This document shows, piece after piece, positions 17,234 to 28,307 of a stretch of DNA of 64,000 nucleotides. The position numbers and the translations under genes were made by a program. The notes beneath the pieces are model-generated. The model ran no database searches. It saw nothing but the letters and a program-made list of their open reading frames with translations, and had not been told where the DNA came from. Position 1 is the stretch's first letter, and every line of letters begins with the position of its first letter. This DNA is from Helicobacteraceae bacterium (GTDB lineage: Bacteria > Campylobacterota > Campylobacteria > Campylobacterales > Helicobacteraceae): the NCBI GenBank assembly GCA_900770765.1, contig CAAGLK010000091.1:1-64000 (forward strand), read 5' to 3'.

Positions 17234-18205
17234 ATGTTTAAAAGATTACGCAATTTACGCTATAACAAAACAATTAGAAGCCTAGTTTGTGAAACTAGCA
17301 TTTCAGTAGCAGATTTAATTTATCCATTATTTATAACACACGGAATCGGAGTAAAAAACTCCATTTCTAGTATGCCAGATGTATTTCAGCTAAGTATTGA
17401 TAACGCACTAAAAGAGTGCGAAGAATTACAAAAGCTAGGGATTAATGCGGTAATGTTATTTGGGATTCCAGCGCTTAAAGATAGCGTAGGTAGTGAGGCC
17501 TTAAGTAAAGATGGAATAATAGCAAAGGCACTAAGGGCGATTAAAAAAGAGTTTCCAGAACTGCTTTTATGTGTAGATTTATGCTTTTGCGAATACACAG
17601 ACCATGGCCATTGTGGAATCCTAAACCCACACCTACAAAGCGTAGATAATGACTTAACGCTAGAGATTCTAAATAAACAAGCATTGATTTTAGTTAAAAG
17701 TGGAGCGGATGTAATCGCGCCAAGCGGAATGATGGATGGCACAATAAAATCTTTAAGAAATGCCCTAGATTCAAGCGGATTCCACCATATTCCGCTTATG
17801 AGCTATTCTACTAAATTTGCTAGTGGATATTATGGACCTTTTAGAGATATTGCGGATTCCACCCCAAGTTTTGGCGATAGAAAAAGCTACCAGCAAGACC
17901 CAGCAAACCGCAGAGAAGCTATAAGAGAGAGTTTAGAAGATGAAGCACAAGGCGCGGATATTTTAATGGTAAAGCCAGCCTTAGCGTATTTAGATATTGT
18001 GCGAGATATTAGAGAACGCACACTTTTACCACTAGCGGTATATAATGTAAGTGGCGAATATGCGATGCTAAAATTCGCACAAAAAGCAAATCTAATAGAT
18101 TATGAGCGAGTTTTGCTTGAAACTATGATAAGCTTTAAAAGAGCAGGCGCGGATATAATAATCACCTACCACGCAAAAGAACTCGCAAATTTACTAAAGG
18201 CGTAA
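17234..18205 (+). CDS. hemB: Delta-aminolevulinic acid dehydratase (porphobilinogen synthase)
   Basis: Condenses two 5-aminolevulinate molecules to porphobilinogen in heme synthesis. The zinc-type active-site cysteines are present (C117, C119, C127 in [14 protein letters not shown]), with the Schiff-base lysines K194 ([14 protein letters not shown]) and K247 (MVKPALAY). 323 residues is the family norm. It follows the ArsRS-like pair by 21 bases, as in H. pylori. Heme made here would also serve the catalase and cytochrome in this window. Confidence 0.97.
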   Translation: MFKRLRNLRYNKTIRSLVCETSISVADLIYPLFITHGIGVKNSISSMPDVFQLSIDNALKECEELQKLGINAVMLFGIPALKDSVGSEALSKDGIIAKALRAIKKEFPELLLCVDLCFCEYTDHGHCGILNPHLQSVDNDLTLEILNKQALILVKSGADVIAPSGMMDGTIKSLRNALDSSGFHHIPLMSYSTKFASGYYGPFRDIADSTPSFGDRKSYQQDPANRREAIRESLEDEAQGADILMVKPALAYLDIVRDIRERTLLPLAVYNVSGEYAMLKFAQKANLIDYERVLLETMISFKRAGADIIITYHAKELANLLKA

Positions 18206-18214
18206 GGATTCCAA

Positions 18215-18239
18215 CTAGAATCTTAAATTAAGATTCTAG
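18215..18239. terminator. Bidirectional hairpin terminator between hemB and uvrB
   Basis: Perfect 12-base arms CTAGAATCTTAA and TTAAGATTCTAG flank one A between the converging hemB and uvrB genes, 2 bases from the uvrB stop codon. It is another inverted pair of the recurrent GAATCTTAA word. Confidence 0.75.
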
Positions 18240-18240
18240 C

Positions 18241-20220
18241 TTATAGCTTTCTAATTTTTTCAATCTCATCTCTTAATCTTGCCGCTTCTTCAAATTCTAG
18301 CCTTTTTGCTGCTTCTAGCATTTTAGCTCTTAGCTCTTTTACCAGCTTTTCTCGCTCGCTTTTTGGCATTTTATCTTTTGCCTTTTTTGCTTTTTCATAA
18401 AGCATTCCTAAATCTTGATTTTTCAAATCCTCGTCAATCTTTCTACTAACGCCCTTTGGCGTGATATTATGCTCCTTATTGTAGGCTTCTTGCTTAGCGC
18501 GTCTATAATCCGTTACTTCCATAGCCTTTTTCATTGATGGCGTAATTTTAGAGGCAAAGAGTAAAACCCGCCCATTTACATTTCTAGCCGCCCTCCCCAT
18601 TGTTTGTATAAGGCTTGTCTCACTTCGTAAAAAGCCCTCCTTATCCGCATCTAAAATCGCTACTAAAGATACTTCTGGTAAGTCTAGCCCCTCTCGCAAG
18701 AGATTAATCCCTACTAAAATATCAAACTCCCCTGCCCTTAGCCCCCGAATTATTTGATTCCTCTCAATCGCATCAATATCACTATGCATATAGCGCACCT
18801 TTAGCCCTAAATCATTATAATATTTCGTAAGCTCTTCTGCCATTTTTTTAGTTAGTGCTGTTACTAAAACTCGCCCACCATTTTTTATAGCTTCCTTAGC
18901 CCTATCATATAGAATCTCAACTTGTCTTTCCACATCTAGCACTTCATATTGTGGGTCTAGTAGGCCTGTTGGGCGGATTAGCTGCTCGGCGGTGTGGATT
19001 CCACTTAATTCTAGCTCTTTTTGTGCTGGGGTAGCAGAGACGAATAAAAAATGCGGCGCTTTAGCTATAAATTCCTCGTATTTTAAAGGGCGGTTATCTA
19101 GCGCACTAGGGAGACGGAATCCGTATTCTACAAGCACCTCTTTGCGACTTCTATCGCCAGCATACATCCCGCCAAATTGCGGCAAACTCACATGGCTTTC
19201 ATCTACAATTAGCAAATATTCCCTATTTTTTGCTTCAAAATAATCAAGCAGTGAATAGGGCGTCTCGCCAGGCTTTTTTCCCGTTAAATGCCTTGCATAA
19301 TTTTCAATGCCCTTACAAATCCCGGTTGAAGCTATCATTTCTAAATCAAACTCAGTTCGCCCCTTAAGCCGCTCAAACTCTAGCATCCGCCCCTCTTTTT
19401 TAAAAAATTCTAGCCGTTCTTTTAACTCACACTCAATGCTATTTATCGCCTCTTTTAGCCGACTCTCGCCCACGATAAAGGGATTTGCCGCATATAGCAC
19501 AAAGGATTCTAGCTTTTTTAGCTGCTTTTTATTAATAGAATCTAAAATCAAAATGGATTCCAACTCATCGCCAAAAAATTCTAAGCGGACAATTTCATCC
19601 TCACTATAAGCAGGGAAAATATCCACAATCTCGCCATTTGCACGAAAATCCCCTCTATCAAAGTAATTATCATTTCTCTTATATCCCATATCCACAAGGC
19701 GTAATAAAAGGGCTTTTTGCGGATATTCTCTACCGCACTCTAGCTTTTCTATCATTTCTAAATATTCTTTTGGATTCCCTAAGCCATAATTTGCCGAAAC
19801 AGAGGCTACAACAATGCAGTCATCATAAGCTAGAAGCGAGGTCGTAGCCGATAGCCGCAGCCTCTCTAGCTCATCATTAATGCTAGAATCCTTTTCAATA
19901 AATAAATCCTGTCTTGGTATGTAAGCCTCTGGCTGGTAATAATCAAAGTGGCTTATGAAATACTCCACATGATTTTTAGGGAAAAATCCCTTAAACTCGC
20001 TATAAAGCTGTGCGGCTAGGGTTTTATTATGTGTCATTATAAGTGTTGGCATTTGCAGCTCTTGTATAATTTGAGCCATTGTGAAAGTCTTACCAGAGCC
20101 TGTAACGCCGATAAGCGTTTGATATTTACTGCCATTTTTTATAAAGCCACTTAAGCTAGAAATGGCTTGTGGCTGGTCGCCAGAGGGGGTAAATGCGGAG
20201 TGGATTTGAAATTTTTGCAT
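18241..20220 (-). CDS. uvrB: Excinuclease ABC subunit B
   Basis: Damage-verification helicase of nucleotide excision repair. Walker A GVTGSGKT at residues 38-45, the beta-hairpin region [11 protein letters not shown] (about 92-102), the helicase motifs DESH and GRAARN, and a C-terminal UVR domain ([18 protein letters not shown]) that binds UvrC are all visible. 659 residues. Its ATG overlaps the mraY stop as TAATG, suggesting coupled translation of two functionally unrelated genes. Confidence 0.97.
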   Translation of the reverse strand: MQKFQIHSAFTPSGDQPQAISSLSGFIKNGSKYQTLIGVTGSGKTFTMAQIIQELQMPTLIMTHNKTLAAQLYSEFKGFFPKNHVEYFISHFDYYQPEAYIPRQDLFIEKDSSINDELERLRLSATTSLLAYDDCIVVASVSANYGLGNPKEYLEMIEKLECGREYPQKALLLRLVDMGYKRNDNYFDRGDFRANGEIVDIFPAYSEDEIVRLEFFGDELESILILDSINKKQLKKLESFVLYAANPFIVGESRLKEAINSIECELKERLEFFKKEGRMLEFERLKGRTEFDLEMIASTGICKGIENYARHLTGKKPGETPYSLLDYFEAKNREYLLIVDESHVSLPQFGGMYAGDRSRKEVLVEYGFRLPSALDNRPLKYEEFIAKAPHFLFVSATPAQKELELSGIHTAEQLIRPTGLLDPQYEVLDVERQVEILYDRAKEAIKNGGRVLVTALTKKMAEELTKYYNDLGLKVRYMHSDIDAIERNQIIRGLRAGEFDILVGINLLREGLDLPEVSLVAILDADKEGFLRSETSLIQTMGRAARNVNGRVLLFASKITPSMKKAMEVTDYRRAKQEAYNKEHNITPKGVSRKIDEDLKNQDLGMLYEKAKKAKDKMPKSEREKLVKELRAKMLEAAKRLEFEEAARLRDEIEKIRKL

Positions 20221-21278
20221 TAACGCAACTTTAGCGTCAAAAGTGCGATTAAATTACTCATTAAAGCAATAATCCAAAATCTAACGATGATTTTACTCTC
20301 ACTTAAGCCTTTCTCCTCAAAATGATGATGCAGTGGTGCCATTAAAAAAATCTTTTTACCCCTTGTTTTATAACTTCCAATTTGTAAAATCACTGATAAG
20401 GCTTCTATAACAAAAATAAAGCCAATTAAAAAAAGCAGAATCTCATTTTTAGAAACAATCGCCATAAAGGCAATAAACCCCCCAAGGCTCAAGCTACCAC
20501 TATCGCCCATAAACACTTGCGCTGGATGGCAGTTATACCACAAAAAGCCAATTAAAGAGCCAATTAGTGCAGCAGATAAAATCACAAGCTCACCGCTATC
20601 AAGCACTTTAGGATACAATAAATAAGCACTCAAACCAGAGTGCCCAGCAACATAAACAAACACGCTAAGGCTAGTAAGTGCATAAATACTAGGAATCGCC
20701 ACAAGCCCATCTAGCCCATCGGTTAAATTTACCGCATTACTTGTAGCGACAAAAACAAGCGTCCAAAAAAGCACACCAAAAATACTAAAATCAAAAAGGG
20801 GATTTTTTAAAAATGGCACATAAAATTCAGTATTAAGAGAGGTAAAATAAAGCCCAAGCGATAAAACAAAGCTAATTAGAATCTGTATTAAAAATTTAGT
20901 TTTCGCACTCATTCCTGCATTTTTGTTTTGCATAATTTTTGCATAATCATCGCTTACGCCAAGCAGTGCAAAAGATAATAAAGTAAGAATCCCTAAAAGC
21001 ACGAAAGGATGTGTAAGTTTCGCACATAAAAGCGTAGAAAAAAGCGTAATGCTTACAAATACGATTCCGCCCATTGTGGGAGTATTTGCCTTTTTTTGAT
21101 GATTTTTTGGCGCATAGCTTGAAATAGGCTGATTTGCCTGCTTACCTTTAGCCCACTTCATATAATAAGGCATACAAAAAATTAGTGCAAAAAACGCTAC
21201 AAAAAAGGCAATAGCCGCCCGAACTGTAATATACTGAAACAAATTAAAATTAAAAAATTCATATAAATAATATAACAT
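20220..21278 (-). CDS. mraY: Phospho-N-acetylmuramoyl-pentapeptide transferase
   Basis: Membrane enzyme that makes lipid I in peptidoglycan synthesis. The sequence has about ten hydrophobic helices and the conserved loops: NTPTMGG near residue 70, DDYAK, the catalytic [12 protein letters not shown] near 190, [12 protein letters not shown] and APLHHHFE. The start is taken at the ATG (21278) giving [16 protein letters not shown], which matches the usual MraY N-terminus; a TTG two codons upstream is less likely. In H. pylori mraY adjoins murD, whereas here murD is about 9 kb away, so that pair has been separated. Confidence 0.96.
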   Translation of the reverse strand: MLYYLYEFFNFNLFQYITVRAAIAFFVAFFALIFCMPYYMKWAKGKQANQPISSYAPKNHQKKANTPTMGGIVFVSITLFSTLLCAKLTHPFVLLGILTLLSFALLGVSDDYAKIMQNKNAGMSAKTKFLIQILISFVLSLGLYFTSLNTEFYVPFLKNPLFDFSIFGVLFWTLVFVATSNAVNLTDGLDGLVAIPSIYALTSLSVFVYVAGHSGLSAYLLYPKVLDSGELVILSAALIGSLIGFLWYNCHPAQVFMGDSGSLSLGGFIAFMAIVSKNEILLFLIGFIFVIEALSVILQIGSYKTRGKKIFLMAPLHHHFEEKGLSESKIIVRFWIIALMSNLIALLTLKLR

Positions 21279-21356
21279 TTGCAAAACTTACTTAAGAGAT
21301 TTTAAGAAAAATAAGGTAGGATTCTACCTAAAATAACTTTAAAATTTAGGAAAAAA

Positions 21357-22823
21357 ATGAAAACAATTTTAGTAATAACAGATGGAATCGGCTATAACAA
21401 AAGCGAGTTTTTTAACGCCTTTTACCACGCAAAAAAGCCAACTTATGATTATCTTTTTAAAAACACTCCTTATAGCTTAATTGATACCTTTGGATTATCT
21501 GTAGGATTGCCAAGTGGGCAGATGGGCAATAGTGAAGTAGGACACATGAGCTTAGGAAGTGGGAGAGTTTTATACCAAGATTTAGTAAAAATTAATAAAG
21601 CAATTGAAGATAAAAGCATAGAAAAAAACAAAGCCTTAGAATCCCTAAAAAGCGTTAAAAGAGTGCATTTAGTAGGCTTAGCAAGTGATGGCGGAGTGCA
21701 TTCGCATATTAATCATATTTTAGCCCTTGCTTTAATGCTAGAGCCAAATTTTGAGATTCTACTTCATTTAATAACAGATGGCAGAGATGTCGTGCCAAAG
21801 ACAGCTCCAGGATTTATAGAGCAAATACAAGAAGCGATAAAAGGTAAAAATATCCGCATAGCTACAATTTCTGGGCGATTTTATGCAATGGATAGAGATA
21901 ATAGATGGGAGCGTGTAGAAGAAGCTTATAACACAATCGCATTAGGAGAAAACGCCACACCTTTAACGCCACTAGAATACTTAGAATCTCAATTTAGAGA
22001 AAATATTTTTGATGAATTTATAACGCCAGCTAGCTTTAATTATGATGGAATCTTAAAAGATGATGGATTAATTTTTATAAACTTTAGAAGCGATAGGGCA
22101 AGGGAAATTGTAAGTGCGTTAGGTAATAGCGACTTTAGCGGCTTTACTCGTAAAAAGTGGGTTAAGATTCCACTTCTTACAATGACACCTTATGATAAAA
22201 CCTTTAACTTCCCTATTTTATTCCCAAAAGAAGACATTAAAAACACATTAGCAGAAGTAATTTCTAAAAATAATTTAAGACAATTCCACACAGCAGAAAC
22301 AGAAAAATATGCGCATGTTACTTTCTTTTTTAACGGCGGAGCAGAAGAGCCTTTTTTAAACGAAACACGCCTTTTAGTCCCATCACCGCAAGTTAAAACC
22401 TATGATTTAAAGCCTGAAATGAGTGCAAATGAAGTATGTAAAGCCGTGCTAAGTGCGATAGATTCACAATACGATTTTATCGTGGTAAATTTCGCAAATG
22501 GCGATATGGTAGGCCACACGGGCAATTATGAAGCCGCTATTAAAGCAGTAGAAGCAGTAGATTATGCACTAGGTAGAATCCTAAAAAAAGCAAAAGAGCA
22601 AAACTATGGGCTAATAATCACAAGCGACCACGGAAATTGCGAAGCTATGAAAAATGAAAAAGGCGAACCACTTACAAACCACACCGTAGGAGCTGTGTGG
22701 TGCTTTATAGAAGCAGATGGCGTAAATTGTGTTAAAAATGGAGGGTTAAATAACATAGCCCCTAGCATTTTAAAGCTAATGGGGCTAGAGATTCCAAGCG
22801 AAATGGATACGCCTTTATTTTAA
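21357..22823 (+). CDS. gpmI: 2,3-bisphosphoglycerate-independent phosphoglycerate mutase
   Basis: Interconverts 3- and 2-phosphoglycerate with two metal ions. The catalytic serine is Ser59 in [17 protein letters not shown]; metal ligands lie in VITDG, the DGRDV region, [12 protein letters not shown] and TSDHGNCE. 488 residues is typical of this alkaline-phosphatase-superfamily enzyme. A clear AGGA precedes the ATG. Its stop codon shares a TTAA with the converging pnp stop, so there is no intergenic terminator between the two. Confidence 0.97.
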   Translation: MKTILVITDGIGYNKSEFFNAFYHAKKPTYDYLFKNTPYSLIDTFGLSVGLPSGQMGNSEVGHMSLGSGRVLYQDLVKINKAIEDKSIEKNKALESLKSVKRVHLVGLASDGGVHSHINHILALALMLEPNFEILLHLITDGRDVVPKTAPGFIEQIQEAIKGKNIRIATISGRFYAMDRDNRWERVEEAYNTIALGENATPLTPLEYLESQFRENIFDEFITPASFNYDGILKDDGLIFINFRSDRAREIVSALGNSDFSGFTRKKWVKIPLLTMTPYDKTFNFPILFPKEDIKNTLAEVISKNNLRQFHTAETEKYAHVTFFFNGGAEEPFLNETRLLVPSPQVKTYDLKPEMSANEVCKAVLSAIDSQYDFIVVNFANGDMVGHTGNYEAAIKAVEAVDYALGRILKKAKEQNYGLIITSDHGNCEAMKNEKGEPLTNHTVGAVWCFIEADGVNCVKNGGLNNIAPSILKLMGLEIPSEMDTPLF

Positions 22824-25003
22824 GGCTCCCTTATTAATCCAAGCTCTACTTTATTTTTATTTAAAGATAGCACTTGCACTTTTATAATATCGCCCTCTTT
22901 TAAATGGTCGCTAACTTGCTCGCTTCTATTATTTGTAATTTTTGAAACATGTAAAAGCCCATCGTAATTATGTGGTAACTCCACAAACGCACCAAATTCT
23001 AAGATTTTCTTAACCTTGCCACTATACACATCGCCAACCTTATAAAGCGTAGTAATATCTGGCTTTTCCTTTGTGTTTGCTATATCCATAATATAAACTT
23101 TTGCGGATTCTACCTTTTCTCTATTTCCACCGCTTACTTTTACCTCTCCACTCTCTCTATTTAAATCAATAGCCACTTCAAATTTTTCTATAATTTCCTT
23201 AATAGTCTTACCAGCTTGCCCTATAATCTCTACAATTTTACTAGGATGAATCATAAAAGTTTGCGCACTAGGTAAAACAGCAGTATTTAGCACAATTTCA
23301 TTTTTAGCCTTTTCCATAATATCTAAAATATGCAATCTTGCCTCTTTTGCTTGATAAAGTGCGGCTTTTAAAATCTCAGTGCTAAGACCACCTAATTTAA
23401 TATCCATTTGTAAAGCAGTGATACCATTTTTACTTCCAGCGACTTTAAAATCCATATCACCATCATGGTCTTCTAAGCCCATAATATCGGTTAAAATTGC
23501 GTATTTATCGCCATCACACACAAGCCCCATAGCAACTCCAGCGATTAAAGAAGTGCAGTCTATATCCGCAGCCGCTAGTGCTAACGACCCTCCGCACACC
23601 GTAGCCATAGAAGAAGAGCCATTACTTTCTAAAATCTCAGAAACAAGCCTAATTGTATGCTGCTCCGCATTAATTACGCTACACTCTAACGCCCTTTTTG
23701 CTAGATTCCCATGCCCTAGCTCTCTACGCCCTGTCGCACCTATTGGAGCGGCCTCTCCTACACTAAATGGGGGGAAGTTATAATGCACCATAAATTTTTC
23801 TTTTTGAACGCCTTTATCGCTTAATAGCTCATAGCTTTGCGCATCCATATCGCCACCTAGCGTGCATACAACTAATGCTTGTGTTTGCCCTCTTGTAAAA
23901 AGTGCGCTAGAGTGTGCTTGTGGAAGTATATTTGTCTCAATAGAAATAGGTCTAACTTCTCTTAAACCCCTGCCATCAGCTCTTTTACCTTCTTTTAAAA
24001 TCATATCTCTAATAATTTGTCGCTTAATTGCGTGTAGCGTCTCATCTACTCTATTTTGCAAGGATTCCGCCTCTTGTGGATTCTGTGCTAAAAAATCCGC
24101 TAGAATCTTTTTAGAAAAAGCCTTTAGCTTACTATGTCGCTCTGTTTTTGACATAAAGTTAATAATTTCTTTTAACTCTTGCAAGTAAGAATCTTTTATA
24201 AATAAAGCTAATTTTTCGCAATAAAAGCTAGGGCGAGATTCTCTAAGCTCTAGCGGTGTTTTAATAAAAGGTGCAAATTCTCTCTCCATTTTTTCACTTT
24301 TTTCACAAATTGCCCTTTTTGCAAACTCTAATGCGTCTATTAACTCATCTTCGCTTAGTTCATTTGCGCTAAATTTAGCTTCTTTATCGCTTAAAATAGT
24401 ATCAGTTAAACTTAGCGGATTCTTACTAATTTGTGCTTCTATGCCGCCAAAGGAGCGCATTTCAATCATTAACACTTGGTCTTTTACGCCACTTACAAAT
24501 AAATCTAAAGTGCTATTTTGAAGTTCTTTTGTGCTTGGATTTAGAATAAAAGAATCGCCGATTTTACCTACCCTTACACCATTTACAGAAAATTGTAGTG
24601 GAATCTCAGAAGTATAAAGAGCCGCACTTGCAGCATTTAGCGCTAAAACTTGTAAATCTACTCCAGCCTTTGCACTTAAAACTAAAATAGTAATTTGCGT
24701 AGGATAGCAATAGCCTTTAGGAAATAGCGGTCTTAAACTTCTATCTATGATTCTAGCGCTAAGTGTTTCAAAGTCTCCTGGCTTTGCCTCTCGCTTAATG
24801 TATCCACCAGGAAATTTTCCTGCCGCATAAGATTTTTCAATATATTGCACACTTAGTGGTAAAAAATCCTCTTCTGCAATATTATCTGTATCAATAGCCA
24901 CACTAGCTAGCAAAACGCTATCATCTTGCCTATATAGCACACTTCCGCTTGCTTGTTTTGCGACTTTATTAAAAATATATTCTTCGTTGTCTAAAACTAC
25001 CAT
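22820..25003 (-). CDS. pnp: Polyribonucleotide nucleotidyltransferase (PNPase)
   Basis: 3'-5' phosphorolytic exoribonuclease. Two RNase PH-like cores (about 1-220 and 310-540), an intervening helical domain, a KH domain with [17 protein letters not shown] (about 570-640) and a C-terminal S1 domain with [20 protein letters not shown] (about 650-725) are all recognisable. 727 residues. It ends the purD-RDD-lptD-PRTase-pnp run, a Helicobacter gene order. Confidence 0.97.
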   Translation of the reverse strand: MVVLDNEEYIFNKVAKQASGSVLYRQDDSVLLASVAIDTDNIAEEDFLPLSVQYIEKSYAAGKFPGGYIKREAKPGDFETLSARIIDRSLRPLFPKGYCYPTQITILVLSAKAGVDLQVLALNAASAALYTSEIPLQFSVNGVRVGKIGDSFILNPSTKELQNSTLDLFVSGVKDQVLMIEMRSFGGIEAQISKNPLSLTDTILSDKEAKFSANELSEDELIDALEFAKRAICEKSEKMEREFAPFIKTPLELRESRPSFYCEKLALFIKDSYLQELKEIINFMSKTERHSKLKAFSKKILADFLAQNPQEAESLQNRVDETLHAIKRQIIRDMILKEGKRADGRGLREVRPISIETNILPQAHSSALFTRGQTQALVVCTLGGDMDAQSYELLSDKGVQKEKFMVHYNFPPFSVGEAAPIGATGRRELGHGNLAKRALECSVINAEQHTIRLVSEILESNGSSSMATVCGGSLALAAADIDCTSLIAGVAMGLVCDGDKYAILTDIMGLEDHDGDMDFKVAGSKNGITALQMDIKLGGLSTEILKAALYQAKEARLHILDIMEKAKNEIVLNTAVLPSAQTFMIHPSKIVEIIGQAGKTIKEIIEKFEVAIDLNRESGEVKVSGGNREKVESAKVYIMDIANTKEKPDITTLYKVGDVYSGKVKKILEFGAFVELPHNYDGLLHVSKITNNRSEQVSDHLKEGDIIKVQVLSLNKNKVELGLIREP

Positions 25004-25012
25004 TTACTCTCC

Positions 25013-25720
25013 TTACATTGTTTTAAAAATTTCTTCAATCATATTAGAATCTAACTGCGGATAATCCTTATAATAATAGCCAATATCTACAAAATTCTTT
25101 GATTTATAAAGACAAAAGATTCCATCTGTTGTCTCCTCTAATATCTCAGCAACATCATAAGGTGCGACAGGTGCGGCAAAGTGAATCGTCTTAGCCTGCA
25201 GAGTTATCATAGATTTAATCGCAGCAAACGCAGTTAATCCGCTATCTATCCCCTCATCTACGATTAAAACTCTCTTGCCTTTTAGTGAAATTAGCGGATT
25301 CCCTTTTCTATATTGATAAATTAGTGGCAGCATTTTATCATCATATTGCCTCTGCACCTCTCCATAAATATAATCTAAACTAATACCAAAAGAGCGGACT
25401 AAAGGCTCATGAATCATAACATCATGCGTCTCTGTCGCCATTGCTATAGTGCATTGCGGATTATTTGGCGCTAAAATGGGGGTAGTAAAGAGAAAGGCTA
25501 GTGGCGCTTTAATAGTTTGTGCTAGACTATTTGCAAATGAGATTCCATAAAATGAGATTCCAACTACAACGCAATCTTGTCGCTCAAAAAAATTAAGCGG
25601 CATATTATTAAGCAGCTTTTGCAACGCATCCTCTCTATTTTCAAATAAAGATTTTCTACGAATAGAATGCTCCAATCCACTCCAAAAGCCATCATTTGCT
25701 TTAATTGTAGAAACAGCCAT
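25013..25720 (-). CDS. Phosphoribosyltransferase-domain protein
   Basis: 235 residues with a PRPP-binding type I PRTase signature, RVLIVDEGIDSGLTAFAAI near residues 153-170, and the flanking beta strands of a PRTase fold (VVVGISFYGISFANSLA; HFAAPVAP). The N-terminal 40 residues are family-specific. It lies between lptD and pnp, as its H. pylori counterpart does. The base substrate is unknown; proteins of this group may be regulators rather than salvage enzymes. Confidence 0.8.
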   Translation of the reverse strand: MAVSTIKANDGFWSGLEHSIRRKSLFENREDALQKLLNNMPLNFFERQDCVVVGISFYGISFANSLAQTIKAPLAFLFTTPILAPNNPQCTIAMATETHDVMIHEPLVRSFGISLDYIYGEVQRQYDDKMLPLIYQYRKGNPLISLKGKRVLIVDEGIDSGLTAFAAIKSMITLQAKTIHFAAPVAPYDVAEILEETTDGIFCLYKSKNFVDIGYYYKDYPQLDSNMIEEIFKTM

Positions 25721-27834
25721 TAGTTGCCAACCTTTATATCATTACTTAAAAGCGGGATGAATTTAATAGTTAATAGCACATATTTATCATCTTGTGCTTC
25801 TGCACCCCTTGTAGTTAGCTTAGGATAAATCTCGCTAACATATTGCAAAGAAATAGAAAAACATCGCACACTAGTTTCTAACCCTATTTTCCAAGTTTTA
25901 AAATAATTTTCTTTATAATCATAGCCAATATCCGCACTAAGCGTAATATCGGCAAACTCCTTACTAGCCCCAGCGATTATATAATTTGCCTCTCCAAATC
26001 TCCCATTTGCCCAATCCACTTCCGCGATTTCATCTCTAAAAAAATGCCCAAAAGATGCGTTAAAATAAGGGCTTCTATAATTTACCTTATGCAGTGCTTC
26101 AGAAATTTTATTTTCATGATGGGCATAAAAAATTTGACTTAAAAAATCTAATTCATTATAAAAATACTGCATTTTATTTTCTAGCTCACCTATTTTATGC
26201 TCACTTTCTAAATAGAAATTTTGCTGCATTTTATGCGAAAATAAAAGCATATTATCTAGTGTGTAAAAATCTTGTGTTCCCTTAAGATTCCACTCTTGAC
26301 GATAACCTGGAAGCGTAAAAAATGTCGTAAAATCACCCTTATCATCCTTAAATCCTGGTAAAACATACGCCGTCTCTAACCCTAAAACATGGCTAAAATT
26401 ATCATAATGCTTAAGCAAATCGCTATTTGCTTTAAAATTCCAATGCTGTGTTATGTAGCGACCATTTTCTAAATCTAAGCCCTTTGTCTTATAATAATTA
26501 ATTTGCGTAGCATAAAAACTAGGCGAGGCGGATATATTAATAAAATCATCTAAAAACGCCTTTGTATAAAGAAAAGGCAAATTCATCTCATGCTGGGCTG
26601 CTCTATAGCCCTTTTGCCTTGTGAAATTCTTCGCTTGATAATCAAAGCTATAATACAAATCATCTATAAAAAATTTATCCAATTGCCTATGATATTGCAC
26701 TTGTGGGAGTGTTTGCATAGTGCTTTTATTATTTGTTTTTTCTAAATCAGAATAATATCGCCCATAGATTCCAACATAATCTGCTTCGCTTTTTAAAAAA
26801 TAATTTAACCTAGAAGTTAAAAGACTGCCTTGTAAATCTGCCTTAGCTTGTGCGCTATCATCGGCTAATCTAAAATAATCCACATCTTTAATTTGTGAAA
26901 TATCCACATACAAGCCATCTTCATTAAAATAATTTTGTGTTTTTGTTAATAAATCTTCTCTAGTATATCTTAGCTGGAATCCAAAATGTTCTTTATTTTT
27001 TAAATTATGCGTCCTTTGATAACTCCTAGAATCCCCAAAATAGCCAAAATTTGCCCACAGCGGCTGCCCCTTATCATCCACCATTCTAAACTCACTATAA
27101 GCGCCGCCCCCCCTTTTTGAACGAACTTGTGGAGTAATAGTCGCATCCCACCAATCTTGCTCTGCTATATAAAAAGGCTGAGTAAATAATAGTCCATCAT
27201 CGCTTGAGCTTCCAATTGTGGGGTAAAGCAACCCTGTTTTTCTCTTAAATCCAGCAGAAAAAGAAAGATAAGGAAAATATAAAATAGGCACATCATAAAT
27301 ACAAAGTCTAGGGTGCCATAGCGTTAGCCACTCACTTTGTAAATCATAGCTTACTTCATTTGCCTTTAATTGCCAAATGGGATTATTTACGCTACAAGTG
27401 GAGAGCGTAGCTTCTTGTGTTTGATAAAAATCCTTATCCCTTGTAGCATTTTTTGCACTAATCCACAAGCCTTTAGAGGATTCTTGCAAATAAAAAGGCT
27501 CTAAAAATGAATAATCCTCTTGTAGTTTAATTTTAACTTGCTCTGCTTTTAGATAAAGTGCATTTCCCTTATAAGCATTTACGCTTCCACTAAGCACAAT
27601 TTCCTTGCTTTGTGTATCATAAACCGCCTTATTTGCACTTACAAAATAGTCTGAATTAATAACAACAACATTTCCCTTGCCAATAATTATAGAGCTATTA
27701 TATTCCATATCATCAGCTAGAAACTCAAAAATCGCCTTTTGATTTTTATCAAAATGCTTAATAGCAGGGCGTGCTTGCAAACTATAGCACACAAGGGAAA
27801 TAAAAATTAAGATTCCGCTTAGTTTTTTAAGCAT
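25720..27834 (-). CDS. lptD: LPS-assembly protein LptD
   Basis: Outer-membrane translocon that inserts lipopolysaccharide into the outer leaflet. Signal peptide at about 1-21, an N-terminal OstA/LptA-like domain (about 30-130, with DDMEYNSSIIIGKGNVVV and an SGSVNAYKGN repeat), then a long barrel with the conserved WLTLWHPRLCIYDVPILYFPYLSF and GFKRKTGLLYPTIG segments. 704 residues. It overlaps the RDD gene by 8 bases. A G7 run encodes R-G-G-G here but sits at a normally glycine-rich site. Confidence 0.9.
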   Translation of the reverse strand: MLKKLSGILIFISLVCYSLQARPAIKHFDKNQKAIFEFLADDMEYNSSIIIGKGNVVVINSDYFVSANKAVYDTQSKEIVLSGSVNAYKGNALYLKAEQVKIKLQEDYSFLEPFYLQESSKGLWISAKNATRDKDFYQTQEATLSTCSVNNPIWQLKANEVSYDLQSEWLTLWHPRLCIYDVPILYFPYLSFSAGFKRKTGLLYPTIGSSSDDGLLFTQPFYIAEQDWWDATITPQVRSKRGGGAYSEFRMVDDKGQPLWANFGYFGDSRSYQRTHNLKNKEHFGFQLRYTREDLLTKTQNYFNEDGLYVDISQIKDVDYFRLADDSAQAKADLQGSLLTSRLNYFLKSEADYVGIYGRYYSDLEKTNNKSTMQTLPQVQYHRQLDKFFIDDLYYSFDYQAKNFTRQKGYRAAQHEMNLPFLYTKAFLDDFINISASPSFYATQINYYKTKGLDLENGRYITQHWNFKANSDLLKHYDNFSHVLGLETAYVLPGFKDDKGDFTTFFTLPGYRQEWNLKGTQDFYTLDNMLLFSHKMQQNFYLESEHKIGELENKMQYFYNELDFLSQIFYAHHENKISEALHKVNYRSPYFNASFGHFFRDEIAEVDWANGRFGEANYIIAGASKEFADITLSADIGYDYKENYFKTWKIGLETSVRCFSISLQYVSEIYPKLTTRGAEAQDDKYVLLTIKFIPLLSNDIKVGN

Positions 27835-28297
27835 TATAGTTCTTTAAATTTACCACTATTGTATTTGCCACTTTATCGTGGAATCCTTGCCTTAGCGGAC
27901 TAATTAAAATATAAAGAAAAGGTAAATACATTAAAAACTCGCTTAATGCTCTTAAAAAAGAGCGAAAGAGTGCTTCCTTAGAGCTAGGATTATCTAAAAG
28001 CCCCACTTCAATAATGCGAATTTTCACCACAATTTTACCAATAGTCGCGCCAAAGTATCGCACAAAAAGCCAATGATAAATAATTCTTACCACATATAAA
28101 AGTAGCCATGAATTTGAAACAGCGGCGATTATAGCCTCTGTGTCTTGCGTATTTTGCGCTATCTTTTCCCAATAGAGTCCAATAATAACCATACTAACCA
28201 ATAAATCATCTATAAAATGTGCCACCACACGCTTCCAAAGCGGCGCTAATTCTATTTCTTCTCTAGCTAGAGTCTCTTCTATTTTTTCTACTTGCAT
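27827..28297 (-). CDS. RDD-family membrane protein
   Basis: 156 residues with the RDD signature near residue 25 (RVVAHFIDDLLVS, the R and two D of the family name) and about three membrane helices. A conserved GATIGKIVVKIRII motif precedes the last helix. Function is unknown; some RDD proteins are ion antiporters. It lies between purD and lptD as in H. pylori, 10 bases after purD and overlapping lptD by 8. Confidence 0.85.
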   Translation of the reverse strand: MQVEKIEETLAREEIELAPLWKRVVAHFIDDLLVSMVIIGLYWEKIAQNTQDTEAIIAAVSNSWLLLYVVRIIYHWLFVRYFGATIGKIVVKIRIIEVGLLDNPSSKEALFRSFLRALSEFLMYLPFLYILISPLRQGFHDKVANTIVVNLKNYNA

Positions 28298-28307
28298 AAA
28301 TTCTCTT

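Noticed and set aside
27107..27113. C7/G7 run in lptD as a phase-variable tract
   Set aside because: Seven bases is short for frequent slippage and it encodes a glycine run I expect at that point in LptD proteins; the gene is essential in related organisms.
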